This document shows, piece after piece, positions 53,601 to 62,003 of a DNA stretch of 64,000 bases. Numbering within the stretch: position 1 is the first letter of the stretch; every line of letters starts with the position of its first letter. The notes under the pieces are model-generated. The model was not told where the DNA came from, searched no databases, and saw only the letters and a list, made by a program, of their open reading frames with translations. Source of the DNA: Thalassotalea sp. Sam97 (GTDB lineage: Bacteria > Pseudomonadota > Gammaproteobacteria > Enterobacterales > Alteromonadaceae); NCBI RefSeq assembly GCF_041379765.1, contig NZ_CP166919.1, positions 2,046,001 through 2,110,000 on the forward strand. Direction: 5' to 3'. Position numbers and translations under genes: made by a program.

Positions 53601-53958
53601 TGGCAACAGTCGCCCCATTAGGCATGCCGTAAAGTGTACCTGTTGATATGGCATCATCAGCAAGGAAAGCACACCCGGCATCAGCGCCTTGAATTATATC
53701 CCTAAAGGTGCCACCTGTACCAATAAAGTTACCGTGCCCTGCCCAGCTAAGTTCATCTCGAAGCTCAACGGGTGTTCGCGCATGAACCAGTTGACTTGTA
53801 AACATAACGGACAAAAATAAAACACAGCAAAAAAGCCCGCAACAACGCAATAGCGATGGCAGGTAAGCGGTTAATTTGAAATTATGTGCTAACTTATAAT
53901 TCAACCCACTTTTTGCGCTTATTATTAATGCGCAACTCCGTACTTCACAACGAAACAA
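50662..53958 (-). CDS. Large exported protein with N-terminal surface domain and DUF11-type repeats
   Basis: About 1,098 residues, first gene of the cluster. The export signal is CGLFCCVLFLSVMFTSQLVHA (cleavage before RTP; one residue more than shown may belong). Residues 60-370 form a DUF3344-like beta domain (GNFIGTGGTFRDI, GGWSLIVIYELASEPLRLVN, DLDIYDITSYV). DUF11-type domains follow at about 370-500, 510-640 and 970-1098 (VGDSITYTIRLSESAGYG; QIGDLLQYQILISNQSLG). Two Cys-containing short motifs (DNQCLFDNPNADNCKFF; CLDCD) could bind metal or form disulfides. The start is uncertain: TTG at 53958 or TTG at 53904; no ATG precedes the signal sequence. Confidence 0.72.
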   Translation of the reverse strand: MFRCEVRSCALIISAKSGLNYKLAHNFKLTAYLPSLLRCCGLFCCVLFLSVMFTSQLVHARTPVELRDELSWAGHGNFIGTGGTFRDIIQGADAGCAFLADDAISTGTLYGMPNGATVAKAHLTWAASGPANDYDVTFNGVNVSADFGRRYVYENTAENISFYSGSKDVTQQVSAAIGTANGGTYNFSFAGLTIEHTDTNYCNGGRAFGGWSLIVIYELASEPLRLVNVFEGFDSFWGSSLLLQPKNFRVPDTLPAGVNLGKHAHITWEGDPQINTDRDGFSESLLFQGTTLSYGTVNPSGGQYNATIADDTLSGTTVVYNTYGLDLDIYDITSYVSPGLTQVDTVYEAGQDRVYLSSEVLSIVNVEVTDLEVNQGISTREISSRGEVSDIRINIDNNGPYDTSGDLTVTITLNNDLSLFGSNSFSSNGWSCLQSITNAMVVNCTKTVNYVNGAMDYIDIPVSVATDAAITQQVTVSIPGTLSDPYPISGSGGRFDNITSNNTKTFTYNLLAGDLSTSTKQGLDDNAGAVEVGDSITYTIRLSESAGYGIANVTVTDQLPIELENLSIISIPPGATNNTTGNQLDISNIFVKANQSVDIIYRAHIVNTVAPDTVITNIANIASPEMSMLSVQDSLTVIQLNPINTVKQLYLWGENDKADSAMSDENVPNLSRLAPTESQGNIDILTVTDNQCLFDNPNADNCKFFTLDPRLSSDFTIDEVMVDLYVDRITSNQNKANIGLALVDATNQIIASYNLDGSAKDVTLANQISLMQFPLTLEGGVTSVTVSSNDTNPNTLKLLIQNNHSSNSFRITPYSTEGISQVRIDTQTVINIDSINFYDVAHNDNQVSNVGGAVTNIEQGDIIYGRAIVSDPFGAFDISNVDMTLLDSNGNIITELNNLVKKSTNQVPDLNTGQVMVEFSYVLANDAPLGMWQAQIRAEEGLEGTVWDIDFGTFNVYVPPELTVTKQVFLKASPGLPVSQAQIGDLLQYQILISNQSLGDAVNLAVTESISPYTAFLFTSDLVSDDSLICLDCDAVGISYSEPNFSNDGGSSYLYSPVVGANTNGHFVDTNITNFNLELSGTLKSGENITFTYDVVVQ

Positions 53959-54432
53959 ATATCGTTGGCATCGTAGCTGGTATTCCGATAATTCGAACCA
54001 ACCACATTTACGTATGCCTGAACTGCAGACGGTACTTAGACAACCTATCGGCTAATATAACAACATCAATTAGGTTTGGAAATAGAACGAACTAAAATAC
54101 TCATCAAAATCTAATATTAACAGCGCGTTAAAAAGTCATCTGACCATTAAAAATCATCTTTACTAGAACATGGTTCTTCACAAAACGGCCATCAAAACAG
54201 CTCTGTTAAAAAGATACCTAAAATAGGGCTATCGATTACCCCGGTCGTAATAGATCAACGACGACATCTCTCGCTCACAACCTGTCATTTTTCAATTTAA
54301 ATTCAATCAGATAGCCCAATACGCTTGTCAAAGATTTTTACATTGCATTGACCAAACGCCAACCAAAACACGTAAGTTACTGATTATAAATAGCAATTAA
54401 AGTTGGCAAGGTAATTGAATACATATACATTG

Positions 54433-54531
54433 CTGATCCTATGTAATGTAGGATATTAATGCTCGCAACAATGCGAAAAGTTTTTTCATAGAACGTTTAG
54501 CATCCTGGCGCCTCACGGCGCCTTTTTTTTT
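54433..54531 (+). ncRNA. Candidate small RNA
   Basis: A strong plus-strand terminator (54507-54531) has no plus-strand gene upstream. About 75 bases before it lies an internal hairpin ATCCTA/TAGGAT (54436-54454), and before that a promoter-like pair TTGGCA (54403) and TATACA (54424; 15-base spacing, or TACATT at 17). A transcript of roughly 95-100 bases would result. I do not recognise a known sRNA family. Confidence 0.4.
54507..54531 (+). terminator. Strong rho-independent terminator on the plus strand
   Basis: Stem GGCGCC / GGCGCC with a TCAC loop, followed by nine T. No annotated plus-strand gene explains it. Confidence 0.85.
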
Positions 54532-54642
54532 GGTACAGGATGTACCAACACATGATGGTCATGGATGACCAAGGAATGTGTTCAGGACAGTATTTTGCAT
54601 TGCATGATAGTCATGGACGACCAAGGAATGCGCTCAGGACAG
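54530..54642. repeat. REP-like hairpins and two 40-bp imperfect repeats
   Basis: A perfect hairpin TTGGTACA/TGTACCAA (54530-54548) is followed by two 40-base copies, 54551-54590 and 54603-54642, identical at 36 positions. The first can fold with inner arms GGTCA/TGACC and outer arms AACACAT/ATGTGTT. A third, weaker relative starts near 54653. The words CATGGATG and CAAGGAATG echo the hairpin cluster beside the RAYT-like gene at 9.6 kb. Confidence 0.65.
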
Positions 54643-54750
54643 GCGCTAACATCGCATGAACTGGTGTGTGGTCAAAGGATGTGGTTAACGCAGGCTGTTA
54701 TCATCGTCAACAGCGTTAGGTTGCCTTGATGCGTCTTTTGTACTGTTTAC

Positions 54751-54777
54751 CAAAAACAAGGGGCAACGTTACCCCTT
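54751..54777 (-). terminator. Terminator of the SLC13-cysC unit
   Basis: On the minus strand AAGGGG / CCCCTT with an 8-base loop runs into GTTTTTG. It lies 40 bases after the cysC stop. Confidence 0.8.
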
Positions 54778-54816
54778 ATTAAGTATTCAAATAAACACTA
54801 GTGCCTGCTGGCTAAA

Positions 54817-55422
54817 TTAGCCTGGGATGTAGCCGTTTTGCTCAAGATAATCAACAATCTGCATAGCACAGGCTTTAATGCTTGTATCTGCCGTTTTTAC
54901 ATGAATTTCTGGTTGCTTCGGAATGTCATACGCCGAGGTGATGCCCGTAAATTCTTTTATTTCACCAGCTCTTGCTTTCTTATACAAACCTTTTGGATCG
55001 CGCTGCTCACAAACCTCGATTGGCGTATCAATAAACACTTCAATAAATTCGCCGTCTGCCAATAACTCACGTGCCATATCGCGGTCAGATTGAAATGGCG
55101 AAATAAACGCCGTAGTCACAATTAATCCTGAATCGACAAATAATTTACCTACTTGACTGATACGGCGAATATTTTCAATACGATCATCATCAGAAAATCC
55201 CAAATCGCCATTTAAGCCATGGCGAACATTATCGCCATCTAAGATATAAGTGTGGCAATTACGCTCAAACAACAACGCATCCACCGCATTCGCTACCGTC
55301 GATTTACCTGAACCACTAAGACCGGTATACCAAAGTAAACAAGGCTTTTGTTGTTTTTGCTTTGCTCGTTCTGCTTTACTGACATGATGCGCATGCCAAA
55401 CGGTATTCTCTGTTTTCATCAT
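54817..55422 (-). CDS. cysC: Adenylylsulfate kinase
   Basis: A 201-residue cytoplasmic kinase phosphorylating adenylylsulfate (APS) to PAPS. It has Walker A GLSGSGKSTVANAV, the DGDNVRHGLNGDLGFSDDDR segment, FISPFQSDRDMARELL, and the typical FIDTPIEVCEQRDPKGLYKK. It follows the SLC13 transporter with a 2-base gap. PAPS is used for sulfate reduction and could also serve sulfation of cell-surface polymers; no sulfotransferase was seen here. Confidence 0.96.
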   Translation of the reverse strand: MMKTENTVWHAHHVSKAERAKQKQQKPCLLWYTGLSGSGKSTVANAVDALLFERNCHTYILDGDNVRHGLNGDLGFSDDDRIENIRRISQVGKLFVDSGLIVTTAFISPFQSDRDMARELLADGEFIEVFIDTPIEVCEQRDPKGLYKKARAGEIKEFTGITSAYDIPKQPEIHVKTADTSIKACAMQIVDYLEQNGYIPG

Positions 55423-55424
55423 TA

Positions 55425-57158
55425 TTACTCAAAAGGAAAAATTAATGGGATCATAGTCAAAACCACGGCGCTGTATGTTAACGATACAGGCAAGCCAAGT
55501 TTGATAAAGTCTTTTATACGATAATTACCGGCGTTAAACACCATAATATTGGTTTGATAGCCATACGGGCTAATAAAACTGCCACTTGCCGCAAACGCAA
55601 CGGCCATAACAAACGGCAGAGGATCGACGCCTAAGCCTATCGCCATGTTGTAGGCTATTGGGAAAATAAGTGCCGCCGCCGCGTTGTTGGTGATCACCTC
55701 GGTTAATATCAGGGTGATAAGATATACCGCAATAAACGCAATGAGCACCGACTTATCTTGTAAAAACGTTTGCACGCCATCGGCAATGACATAACTGATG
55801 CCGGTATTTTCCAATGCCGTCGCCAATGATAATGCACTCACCACAACAATAAATATTTCTAGCGGAAAACGGCGTTTTACCTCGTTAATCGACAAACACT
55901 TAAACGCAAATAAGGCAGCTAAATAAAACAGTAAACATTTTACCAACGGAATGTTCATGAGCACCGAAACCGCAATACTCGTGACAAAACCAACGAGGGT
56001 AAACTTGTCTCGCCAACCGCTAAGCATGCCATCGGCCTTGACACCACTTAAAATATAAAAGTTTTTACTAATATTACTTCGCGTTGCAAAATCATTACCT
56101 ACAGCAAGAACAAGAAAGTCGCCCGACTGTAAAATAATCTCGCCAAGTTTTCCGGATAAGGTTGATCCCTCTCTGCGAATAGCAACCACCGCCGCATCAA
56201 AGCGAGCTCGAAAGCCCGTTTGCTTAAGTGTTTTACCGATGATTGATGAGCCAGGCTTAATCAACACTTGCGTAAGGTTGTCACGTAACAACCCACTTTG
56301 CTCAGCAAAAAGTTGCAAACCATCGAACTGCTGCAATACCTTTACCTTAGCAATATCGCCGGTAAAAATTAATTTATCATTGGTCTCAATACTGTCTTCT
56401 GGGGTGACTGGCGAAATCAGCTTTTCGTTTCGTACAATCTCAACCAAAAAAAGCGACTCCATACTGCGCAAACCATTATCTTCAATGGAACGTCCTATCA
56501 ATTTCGAACTGGGTAACACTTTCGCTTCAACAACGTAATGCTTATCCCTTTTCGTATCAGCCTCGGTTTTCGGCAAAGTGCCTATTCGAACAAACAACAC
56601 CAGCATGCAAGCGGTTAAGGCACTCAAACCAACGATGGTGAAGTCAAAAAATTGCAAACTCGGTGCGCCACGCTCAATCAGCATCGAATTAACAATCAAG
56701 TTCGTTGAGGTACCCACTAAGGTTAACGTACCACCAAGAATAGCAGCATAAGACAAGGGTAAAAGTAACCGACCTGAGTTAATGTGTTGGTTGTTTTTAA
56801 TCGGCGAGATGAGCGTTGCAACGACTGCGGTATTATTTAATATGGCGGATGCAAAGGCGCTGGTCATTAACGTCTTGAGATACGATAAGGGTTTATTTTT
56901 GCCGATTAGTCGACTCGATAATCCCCGTAAAACACTCGTTCGCTCAAATGCAAACGAACAGGTAATAAGCAGTATCAGGGTAATAAGCCCAGGGTTTACC
57001 GCGTTACTAAAAATCTCTTGGGTGCTAACAAATGACAAGCTTAAGCATACCAGCGTTGCCGTTGCAAACACTCGTTCTGGCACATATTGGTACTTAATTA
57101 AACTAACTAGGGTTACGAAAAACACCATGATCATCAACCACTGATCAACACTTAGCAT
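55425..57158 (-). CDS. SLC13-family anion transporter with two RCK-C domains
   Basis: A 577-residue inner-membrane protein of the divalent-anion:Na+ symporter group. About eleven spans are split by a cytoplasmic middle part (about 205-375) holding two TrkA-C/RCK-C domains (SKLIGRSIEDNGLRSMESLF and SSIIGKTLKQTGFRARFDAA). The family signature pair is LGGTLTLVGTSTNLIVNSML and SGSFISPYGYQTNIMVF. Position next to cysC and after cysDN makes sulfate the likely substrate (inference). Confidence 0.88.
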   Translation of the reverse strand: MLSVDQWLMIMVFFVTLVSLIKYQYVPERVFATATLVCLSLSFVSTQEIFSNAVNPGLITLILLITCSFAFERTSVLRGLSSRLIGKNKPLSYLKTLMTSAFASAILNNTAVVATLISPIKNNQHINSGRLLLPLSYAAILGGTLTLVGTSTNLIVNSMLIERGAPSLQFFDFTIVGLSALTACMLVLFVRIGTLPKTEADTKRDKHYVVEAKVLPSSKLIGRSIEDNGLRSMESLFLVEIVRNEKLISPVTPEDSIETNDKLIFTGDIAKVKVLQQFDGLQLFAEQSGLLRDNLTQVLIKPGSSIIGKTLKQTGFRARFDAAVVAIRREGSTLSGKLGEIILQSGDFLVLAVGNDFATRSNISKNFYILSGVKADGMLSGWRDKFTLVGFVTSIAVSVLMNIPLVKCLLFYLAALFAFKCLSINEVKRRFPLEIFIVVVSALSLATALENTGISYVIADGVQTFLQDKSVLIAFIAVYLITLILTEVITNNAAAALIFPIAYNMAIGLGVDPLPFVMAVAFAASGSFISPYGYQTNIMVFNAGNYRIKDFIKLGLPVSLTYSAVVLTMIPLIFPFE

Positions 57159-57326
57159 GAAATAACCTTGTTTTATACGCGATGCTGCTGTGCCCTTGTC
57201 ATCGATTATGGCTGAGCATCGTGCTGGGTTTATTATTGGTAATTTAGGTTTTAATCTTTATTCTGAAAAAGAGTTAACCGCAAACGGTGTTAACACTAAC
57301 CGTCTGTAGCTAACGTATTCATCAAA

Positions 57327-57348
57327 AAAGGCGGTTGACACCGCCTTT
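57327..57348 (-). terminator. Rho-independent terminator after cysN
   Basis: AAAGGCGG / CCGCCTTT with a 6-base loop, followed on the minus strand by TTTT. It lies 16 bases after cysN, so the SLC13-cysC pair may have its own promoter in 57159-57320. Confidence 0.85.
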
Positions 57349-57363
57349 GCTTGCTATCCGAGA

Positions 57364-58779
57364 TCAAATGGCTTTACAGTCCCATTCAGGGTAGTTTTTA
57401 CGAATAAACGCGTTAAGTTCAACTTCCGATTGCGAATATTGACGCAGTGCTTCTGTTTTTGTTGGATCCGGTACTAATGACGTTTTGGTTATCATACCCG
57501 CGCCCACCGTGATGTTGGTCAATCGGTCAATAATAACGAAAGAACCTGTGCATTTGACTTTATCGTATGAGTCAACAACCACGGCACCATTGGTCGTAAT
57601 ATTACATGATCCGACTTCATTTAATTTAAGTTCACTTCCTTTACGGCTGGCTAACGTATTCACATCAATTAGATAGTTAATGTCATCAACACGGCCATAA
57701 ACGTTCTTACTTGCCGTTTTAAACTCGTATTCTTTACCCGGTTGTAACGCTGCTTCACCCATCCAAACAACGTGTGCTTCAAAATGCTCAGTTACATCAG
57801 CGAGTTTGTTCGAACGAACAATCACATCACCGCGAGAAATGTCAATCTCGTCGTTTAACGTCAGTGTAACCGCCTGACCAACGGTGGCCGATTGCAGTTC
57901 GCCATCGGCGGTGACAATGGCCTTAACCGATGAGCTTTTACCTGACGGCAATGCGGTGATCAGATCGCCAACGTTAATCACACCGCCGCCAATAGTGCCA
58001 CAAAAACCACGAAAGTCTAAATTAGGGCGAGTCACATACTGTATCGGCAAACGAAAATCATCTAGGTTATTATCTGTGGACAGTGTTACCGTCTCAAGCA
58101 AACTCATTAATGTCGCGCCTGGGTACCACGTCATATGGTCAGATCGATTTACCACATTATCGCCACGTAATGCTGAAATTGGGACAAAGCGGATATCAGG
58201 GATATGTAAGTTTTTACTAAAGCGACGGTATTCTTCTTTAATTTTTCGGTATAACGGCTGCGAATAATCGACTAAGTCCATTTTATTCACCGCCACAATA
58301 ACGTGCTTGATACCAAGCAATGAGGCGATGTAGGTATGACGTTTGGTTTGTGTTTGTACGCCATAGCGGGCATCGATCATCACTATCGCTAAGTCACAAT
58401 TGGACGCACCGGTTGCCATATTACGCGTGTATTGCTCGTGACCAGGACAGTCAGCGATAATAAACTTACGTTTTTCCGTGGCAAAATAACGATAAGCAAC
58501 ATCAATGGTAATACCTTGCTCACGCTCAGACTGCAAGCCATCAACCAGTAACGCCAAGTCAAATTCGCCATCGGTGGTATTAAATTTCTTTGAGTCGGAC
58601 TTGATTGCCTCCATGTGATCTTCAAAGATCAACTTTGAATCATGTAATAAACGGCCAATCAATGTCGATTTACCGTCATCAACGTTACCACAGGTTAGAA
58701 AACGTAACATGTCCTTGTTTTCATGAGCGCGTAAATACGCTTCAATATCGTGTTCAATTAATGCTTGCTCTTGGTTCAT
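57364..58779 (-). CDS. cysN: Sulfate adenylyltransferase, GTPase subunit
   Basis: A 471-residue EF-Tu-like GTPase that drives ATP sulfurylase. G1 is TCGNVDDGKSTLIGRLLHDS, the effector region EREQGITIDVAYRYF, G3 ADCPGHEQYTRNMATGASNC (DCPGH) and G4 NKMD. Two beta-barrel domains follow. It lacks a fused CysC kinase domain, consistent with the separate cysC gene. It is 76 bases after cysD. Confidence 0.97.
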   Translation of the reverse strand: MNQEQALIEHDIEAYLRAHENKDMLRFLTCGNVDDGKSTLIGRLLHDSKLIFEDHMEAIKSDSKKFNTTDGEFDLALLVDGLQSEREQGITIDVAYRYFATEKRKFIIADCPGHEQYTRNMATGASNCDLAIVMIDARYGVQTQTKRHTYIASLLGIKHVIVAVNKMDLVDYSQPLYRKIKEEYRRFSKNLHIPDIRFVPISALRGDNVVNRSDHMTWYPGATLMSLLETVTLSTDNNLDDFRLPIQYVTRPNLDFRGFCGTIGGGVINVGDLITALPSGKSSSVKAIVTADGELQSATVGQAVTLTLNDEIDISRGDVIVRSNKLADVTEHFEAHVVWMGEAALQPGKEYEFKTASKNVYGRVDDINYLIDVNTLASRKGSELKLNEVGSCNITTNGAVVVDSYDKVKCTGSFVIIDRLTNITVGAGMITKTSLVPDPTKTEALRQYSQSEVELNAFIRKNYPEWDCKAI

Positions 58780-58855
58780 TCTTATACCCTTACAGACACA
58801 TATAACATGTGGCCAAAATCGTTCACACGTTAGCTAACCATCTACAGCTAGTCAC

Positions 58856-59755
58856 TTAAAAGTAACCGTCCATTTTCTTCTTTTCCATCGAGCCACTTGC
58901 GTCTTTATCAATCACTCGTCCTTGACGCTCAGACGTTTTGGTTAACAGCATTTCTTGAATAATTTCAGGTAATGTTGTGGCATTCGATTCCACCGCACCA
59001 GTTAATGGGTAACAGCCAAGAGTTCTAAAGCGCACCATTTTCATTTCAGGCTCTTCACCGACCGCCAGAGGTAGGCGCTCATCATCAACCATGATCAAGG
59101 TACCATCACGCTCAACGACCGGACGCTGTGCCGCTAAATACAATGATGGCAACTGGATGTTTTCTAGGTAAATGTATTGCCAGATATCAAGCTCTGTCCA
59201 GTTTGATAAAGGGAATACACGGATGCTTTCACCCTTGTTTACTTTACCGTTATAGACATTCCAAAGCTCTGGACGTTGATTTTTTGGATCCCACCGATGG
59301 TTTTTATCACGGAATGAGTACACGCGCTCTTTAGCACGTGACTTTTCTTCGTCACGACGAGCACCACCAAACGCAGCATCGAACTGATGCTTATTAAGCG
59401 CTTGTTTTAGCGCTTGGGTTTTCATGATATCGGTGTGCTTGGCACTGCCGTGATCAAAGGGGTTGATACCCGCTTCAACCCCTTCTTGATTGATGTGGAC
59501 AATCAAATCTAAACCATATTTGTTGGCAATTTGATCACGATATTCAATCATTTCTTTGAATTTAAAGGTGGTATCAACGTGCATCAGTGGAAATGGCGGT
59601 TTCGCCGGGTAAAAGGCTTTTAATGCAAGGTGTAACATAACGGCAGAGTCTTTACCAACCGAGTAAAGCATGACTGGATTATCAAATTCAGCAGCAACTT
59701 CCCGGATGATATGGATAGATTCGGCTTCTAATTGTTTTAAGTGAGTTAGCGTCAT
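58856..59755 (-). CDS. cysD: Sulfate adenylyltransferase, catalytic subunit
   Basis: A 299-residue cytoplasmic enzyme activating sulfate with ATP to APS. It belongs to the adenine-nucleotide alpha-hydrolase fold: PP-loop YSVGKDSAVMLHLALKAF, then PFPLMHVDTTFKFKEM, the AFGGARRDEEKSRAKERV segment, and VFPLSNWTELDIWQYI. The C-terminal DKDASGSMEKKKMDGYF tail is typical. It is the first gene of the cys cluster. Confidence 0.97.
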   Translation of the reverse strand: MTLTHLKQLEAESIHIIREVAAEFDNPVMLYSVGKDSAVMLHLALKAFYPAKPPFPLMHVDTTFKFKEMIEYRDQIANKYGLDLIVHINQEGVEAGINPFDHGSAKHTDIMKTQALKQALNKHQFDAAFGGARRDEEKSRAKERVYSFRDKNHRWDPKNQRPELWNVYNGKVNKGESIRVFPLSNWTELDIWQYIYLENIQLPSLYLAAQRPVVERDGTLIMVDDERLPLAVGEEPEMKMVRFRTLGCYPLTGAVESNATTLPEIIQEMLLTKTSERQGRVIDKDASGSMEKKKMDGYF

Positions 59756-60023
59756 TGACTTCTAGCTTTTGGTTATTAGTATCGACTACAGATGATCAAT
59801 ATTGGCACATCCAATTGATTATATGTTTAGCCTAGTACTTAAATAAAATAAAGATAACAACCTAATAATGTTAAAAATTATACAACTTATAGAGCGTTTT
59901 GAATCAGCAAATCCGTTATTTCTTATAACAAAATATCGGCCAATGGCGCGAGGACATGCGCCGTCAAACGAATTAACGGCGCAGATTGTTTGGATAAGCT
60001 ATATGGTTACTATGACCGGTCAC
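59756..60023. other. Gap upstream of cysD with one inverted repeat
   Basis: 268 bases carrying the cysD promoter. Near the kdsB side, TGCGCCGT / ACGGCGCA (59957-59983) forms an 8-bp stem with an 11-base loop and no T run; it may end the kdsB operon transcript. No CysB site can be assigned by eye. Confidence 0.4.
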
Positions 60024-60794
60024 TTATAAAGAAGCGGCATACGCGCGAGCTTTGTCTAAATCTTGCGAAGTATCAATCCCTTCAACCGGCATACGGGTAC
60101 TGGCTACTTGCACATGGATGCGCTCGCCTTGATACAAGACGCGCAACTGCTCTAGCGCTTCAATTTGTTCAAGGGCGCTGGTCGGCCAAGCCACATAATC
60201 GTTAATAAAACCCGCTCGATAGGCGTAAATACCGATATGACGTAAATAAAAATCGCCGATATCCTTGATAACATCGTTATTTAAAAAGCGCTCTCTGTCA
60301 TAAGGAATGGTCGCTCGTGAAAAATACAGAGCATACCCCTCTTTATCGCATAACACTTTCACCGCGTTAGGATTTAGTGCTTCTTCCACCGAGTCAATAG
60401 TTACCGCCAAGGTCGCCATACGCGCCTTCTCCTGACTCGCGAGGTTATTGGCTACCTGGCGAATGTTAGCGCTGGGGATAAACGGCTCATCACCTTGTAC
60501 ATTAACGATGATCTCATCATCCGCAAAGCCATACGTTTGCACCACTTCTGCCAAACGTTCGGTGCCCGATTGATGATCGGCTCGGGTGATGCATACATCA
60601 CCACCAAAAGCCTTAACTGCAGCGGCCACTTTATCGTTGTCAGTAGCAATGATCACCTTGTCGGCACCTGAGGCCATCGCCTTTTCCGCTACCCATTGGA
60701 TCATTGGCTTACCTTGAATATCGGCAAGCACTTTGCCCGGCAAGCGACTTGAATCGTAGCGAGCGGGAATAACCACGGTAAATTTAGGGGTCAT
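60024..60794 (-). CDS. kdsB: CMP-Kdo synthetase (3-deoxy-manno-octulosonate cytidylyltransferase)
   Basis: A 256-residue cytoplasmic enzyme activating Kdo with CTP for lipid A core assembly. The nucleotide-binding start TVVIPARYDSSRLPGKVLAD is canonical, with VVQTYGFADDEIIVNVQGDEP split at the metal-binding region, YFSRATIPYDR and HIGIYAYRAGF. It follows the Trm112-like gene by 5 bases and ends the msbA-lpxK-ycaR-kdsB operon. Confidence 0.96.
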   Translation of the reverse strand: MTPKFTVVIPARYDSSRLPGKVLADIQGKPMIQWVAEKAMASGADKVIIATDNDKVAAAVKAFGGDVCITRADHQSGTERLAEVVQTYGFADDEIIVNVQGDEPFIPSANIRQVANNLASQEKARMATLAVTIDSVEEALNPNAVKVLCDKEGYALYFSRATIPYDRERFLNNDVIKDIGDFYLRHIGIYAYRAGFINDYVAWPTSALEQIEALEQLRVLYQGERIHVQVASTRMPVEGIDTSQDLDKARAYAASL

Positions 60795-60799
60795 TGCGA

Positions 60800-60985
60800 C
60801 TATGCCTCACTCTCTTGATTGAGCTTACGGGCTTCCCCTTCGAGTAACACCGGGATATCGTGGGTAATCGGGTAAGCGACTTTATCAAATTTACAAATCA
60901 GCTCGCGCTTGTCCTGGCTCAATGCCAGTTTGCCTTTACATACTGGGCAAGCCAGAATTTCCATCAGTTTCATATCAAAAGCCAT
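60800..60985 (-). CDS. ycaR: Trm112/YcaR-like small zinc-ribbon-related protein
   Basis: A 61-residue UPF0434/Trm112-like protein: MAFDMKLMEILACPVCKGKL, then ELICKFDKVAYPITHDIPVL. Only one CxxC pair and a single later Cys are seen, as usual for the bacterial form, so zinc binding is incomplete. The ATG at 60985 overlaps lpxK by 11 bases and fits relatives starting MAFD; an ATG at 60973 (TGATATG) is the alternative. Its conserved place between lpxK and kdsB is well known, though its role is not. Confidence 0.9.
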   Translation of the reverse strand: MAFDMKLMEILACPVCKGKLALSQDKRELICKFDKVAYPITHDIPVLLEGEARKLNQESEA

Positions 60986-61988
60986 AAGGTTCACATCTCG
61001 ATAAAATAAGTTCAATTAATTGGTTATGTTGTGATGGCGAAAAACTCGCATCCACCGGTAAATACCAACACTGCTGATGAGCGATAGGTTTGCATTTTAC
61101 CGCATCTTTTTCAGTCATCAATAAAGGAAGGTTATGCTCAAACTGGGCGATGTCCTCTGCTTGAAAATGATGATGGTCAACAAACCCTTGCACCCGAGCT
61201 AAGCTAAAGCCAAGTTGTGCTAACGTGTTAAAAAAGCGCTGTGGATCGCCAATCCCCGCTAAGGCATTAACACCATGTTGGCCATGTGCGTTTATAAAGT
61301 CAGCAACGGTTTGCTTTTCACCGCTAATAAGGTTTATCACATGGGTTGCTCGCAATGTCATCAGCAATTCGTTGTCTTTGGCTACGCCGCCATTAATAAT
61401 CACCTGATCTACATGCTGTAAACGCCACTGCCCTTCCCGTAATGGCCCAGCAGGTAACAGCCAGCCATTACCAAAGCGGCGGTTACCATCCACAATCACC
61501 AGTTCCACGTCGCGTTTAAGGCGATAATGCTGTAATCCATCATCACTGATAATAAGCTGACAACCTTGCTCAATGAGCGTCTGTGCTGCCGCAACGCGAT
61601 CGGCTCCGATGACCACTGGTGCCTTGGTGCGCTGATAAATCAGTACTGGCTCATCACCGCCTTCTGCGGCACTGACGCTATCATCAATCTGCAATGGGGT
61701 GTTACGCTTTTGACCGCCATAACCACGGCTTATGACGCCGACACGAATACCACGTTGTTGTAATTGCTCAACCAACAATACCACCATTGGTGTCTTGCCA
61801 TTACCGCCAACACCAATATTGCCCACAATCACCACGGGCACATCAAGCGCCGGTTGTGACAATAGTTTCAGCCGATACAAAAGCCGACGAATGGCACTGA
61901 GTAACCAAAACAAACCGCTTAGCGGCAATAACAGCCATTTGACGGGGTGATTTTGATACCAAGCTTTTTCAATTAAACGCACACGCAA
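60975..61988 (-). CDS. lpxK: Tetraacyldisaccharide 4'-kinase
   Basis: A 337-residue inner-membrane-associated kinase adding the 4'-phosphate of lipid A. One N-terminal hydrophobic segment (WLLLPLSGLFWLLSAI) is followed by the unusual P-loop VGNIGVGGNGKTPMVVLL, ISRGYGG, and LIISDDGLQHYRLKRDVE with the catalytic Asp region. The C-terminal MTEKDAVKC is also conserved. It lies 15 bases after msbA and overlaps ycaR. Confidence 0.96.
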   Translation of the reverse strand: MRVRLIEKAWYQNHPVKWLLLPLSGLFWLLSAIRRLLYRLKLLSQPALDVPVVIVGNIGVGGNGKTPMVVLLVEQLQQRGIRVGVISRGYGGQKRNTPLQIDDSVSAAEGGDEPVLIYQRTKAPVVIGADRVAAAQTLIEQGCQLIISDDGLQHYRLKRDVELVIVDGNRRFGNGWLLPAGPLREGQWRLQHVDQVIINGGVAKDNELLMTLRATHVINLISGEKQTVADFINAHGQHGVNALAGIGDPQRFFNTLAQLGFSLARVQGFVDHHHFQAEDIAQFEHNLPLLMTEKDAVKCKPIAHQQCWYLPVDASFSPSQHNQLIELILSRCEPYGF

Positions 61989-62003
61989 TCCCTAATTTGC
62001 TTG

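Larger units (their letters stand above)
53959..54816. other. Noncoding region between the surface cluster and cysC
   Basis: About 860 bases without a gene. 53959-54400 is AT-rich and should hold the promoter of the surface cluster. 54403-54531 contains a plus-strand promoter-like sequence and a strong plus-strand terminator, a candidate sRNA. 54530-54690 has hairpins and imperfect repeats, and 54751-54777 is the terminator of cysC. Each is annotated separately. Confidence 0.5.
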
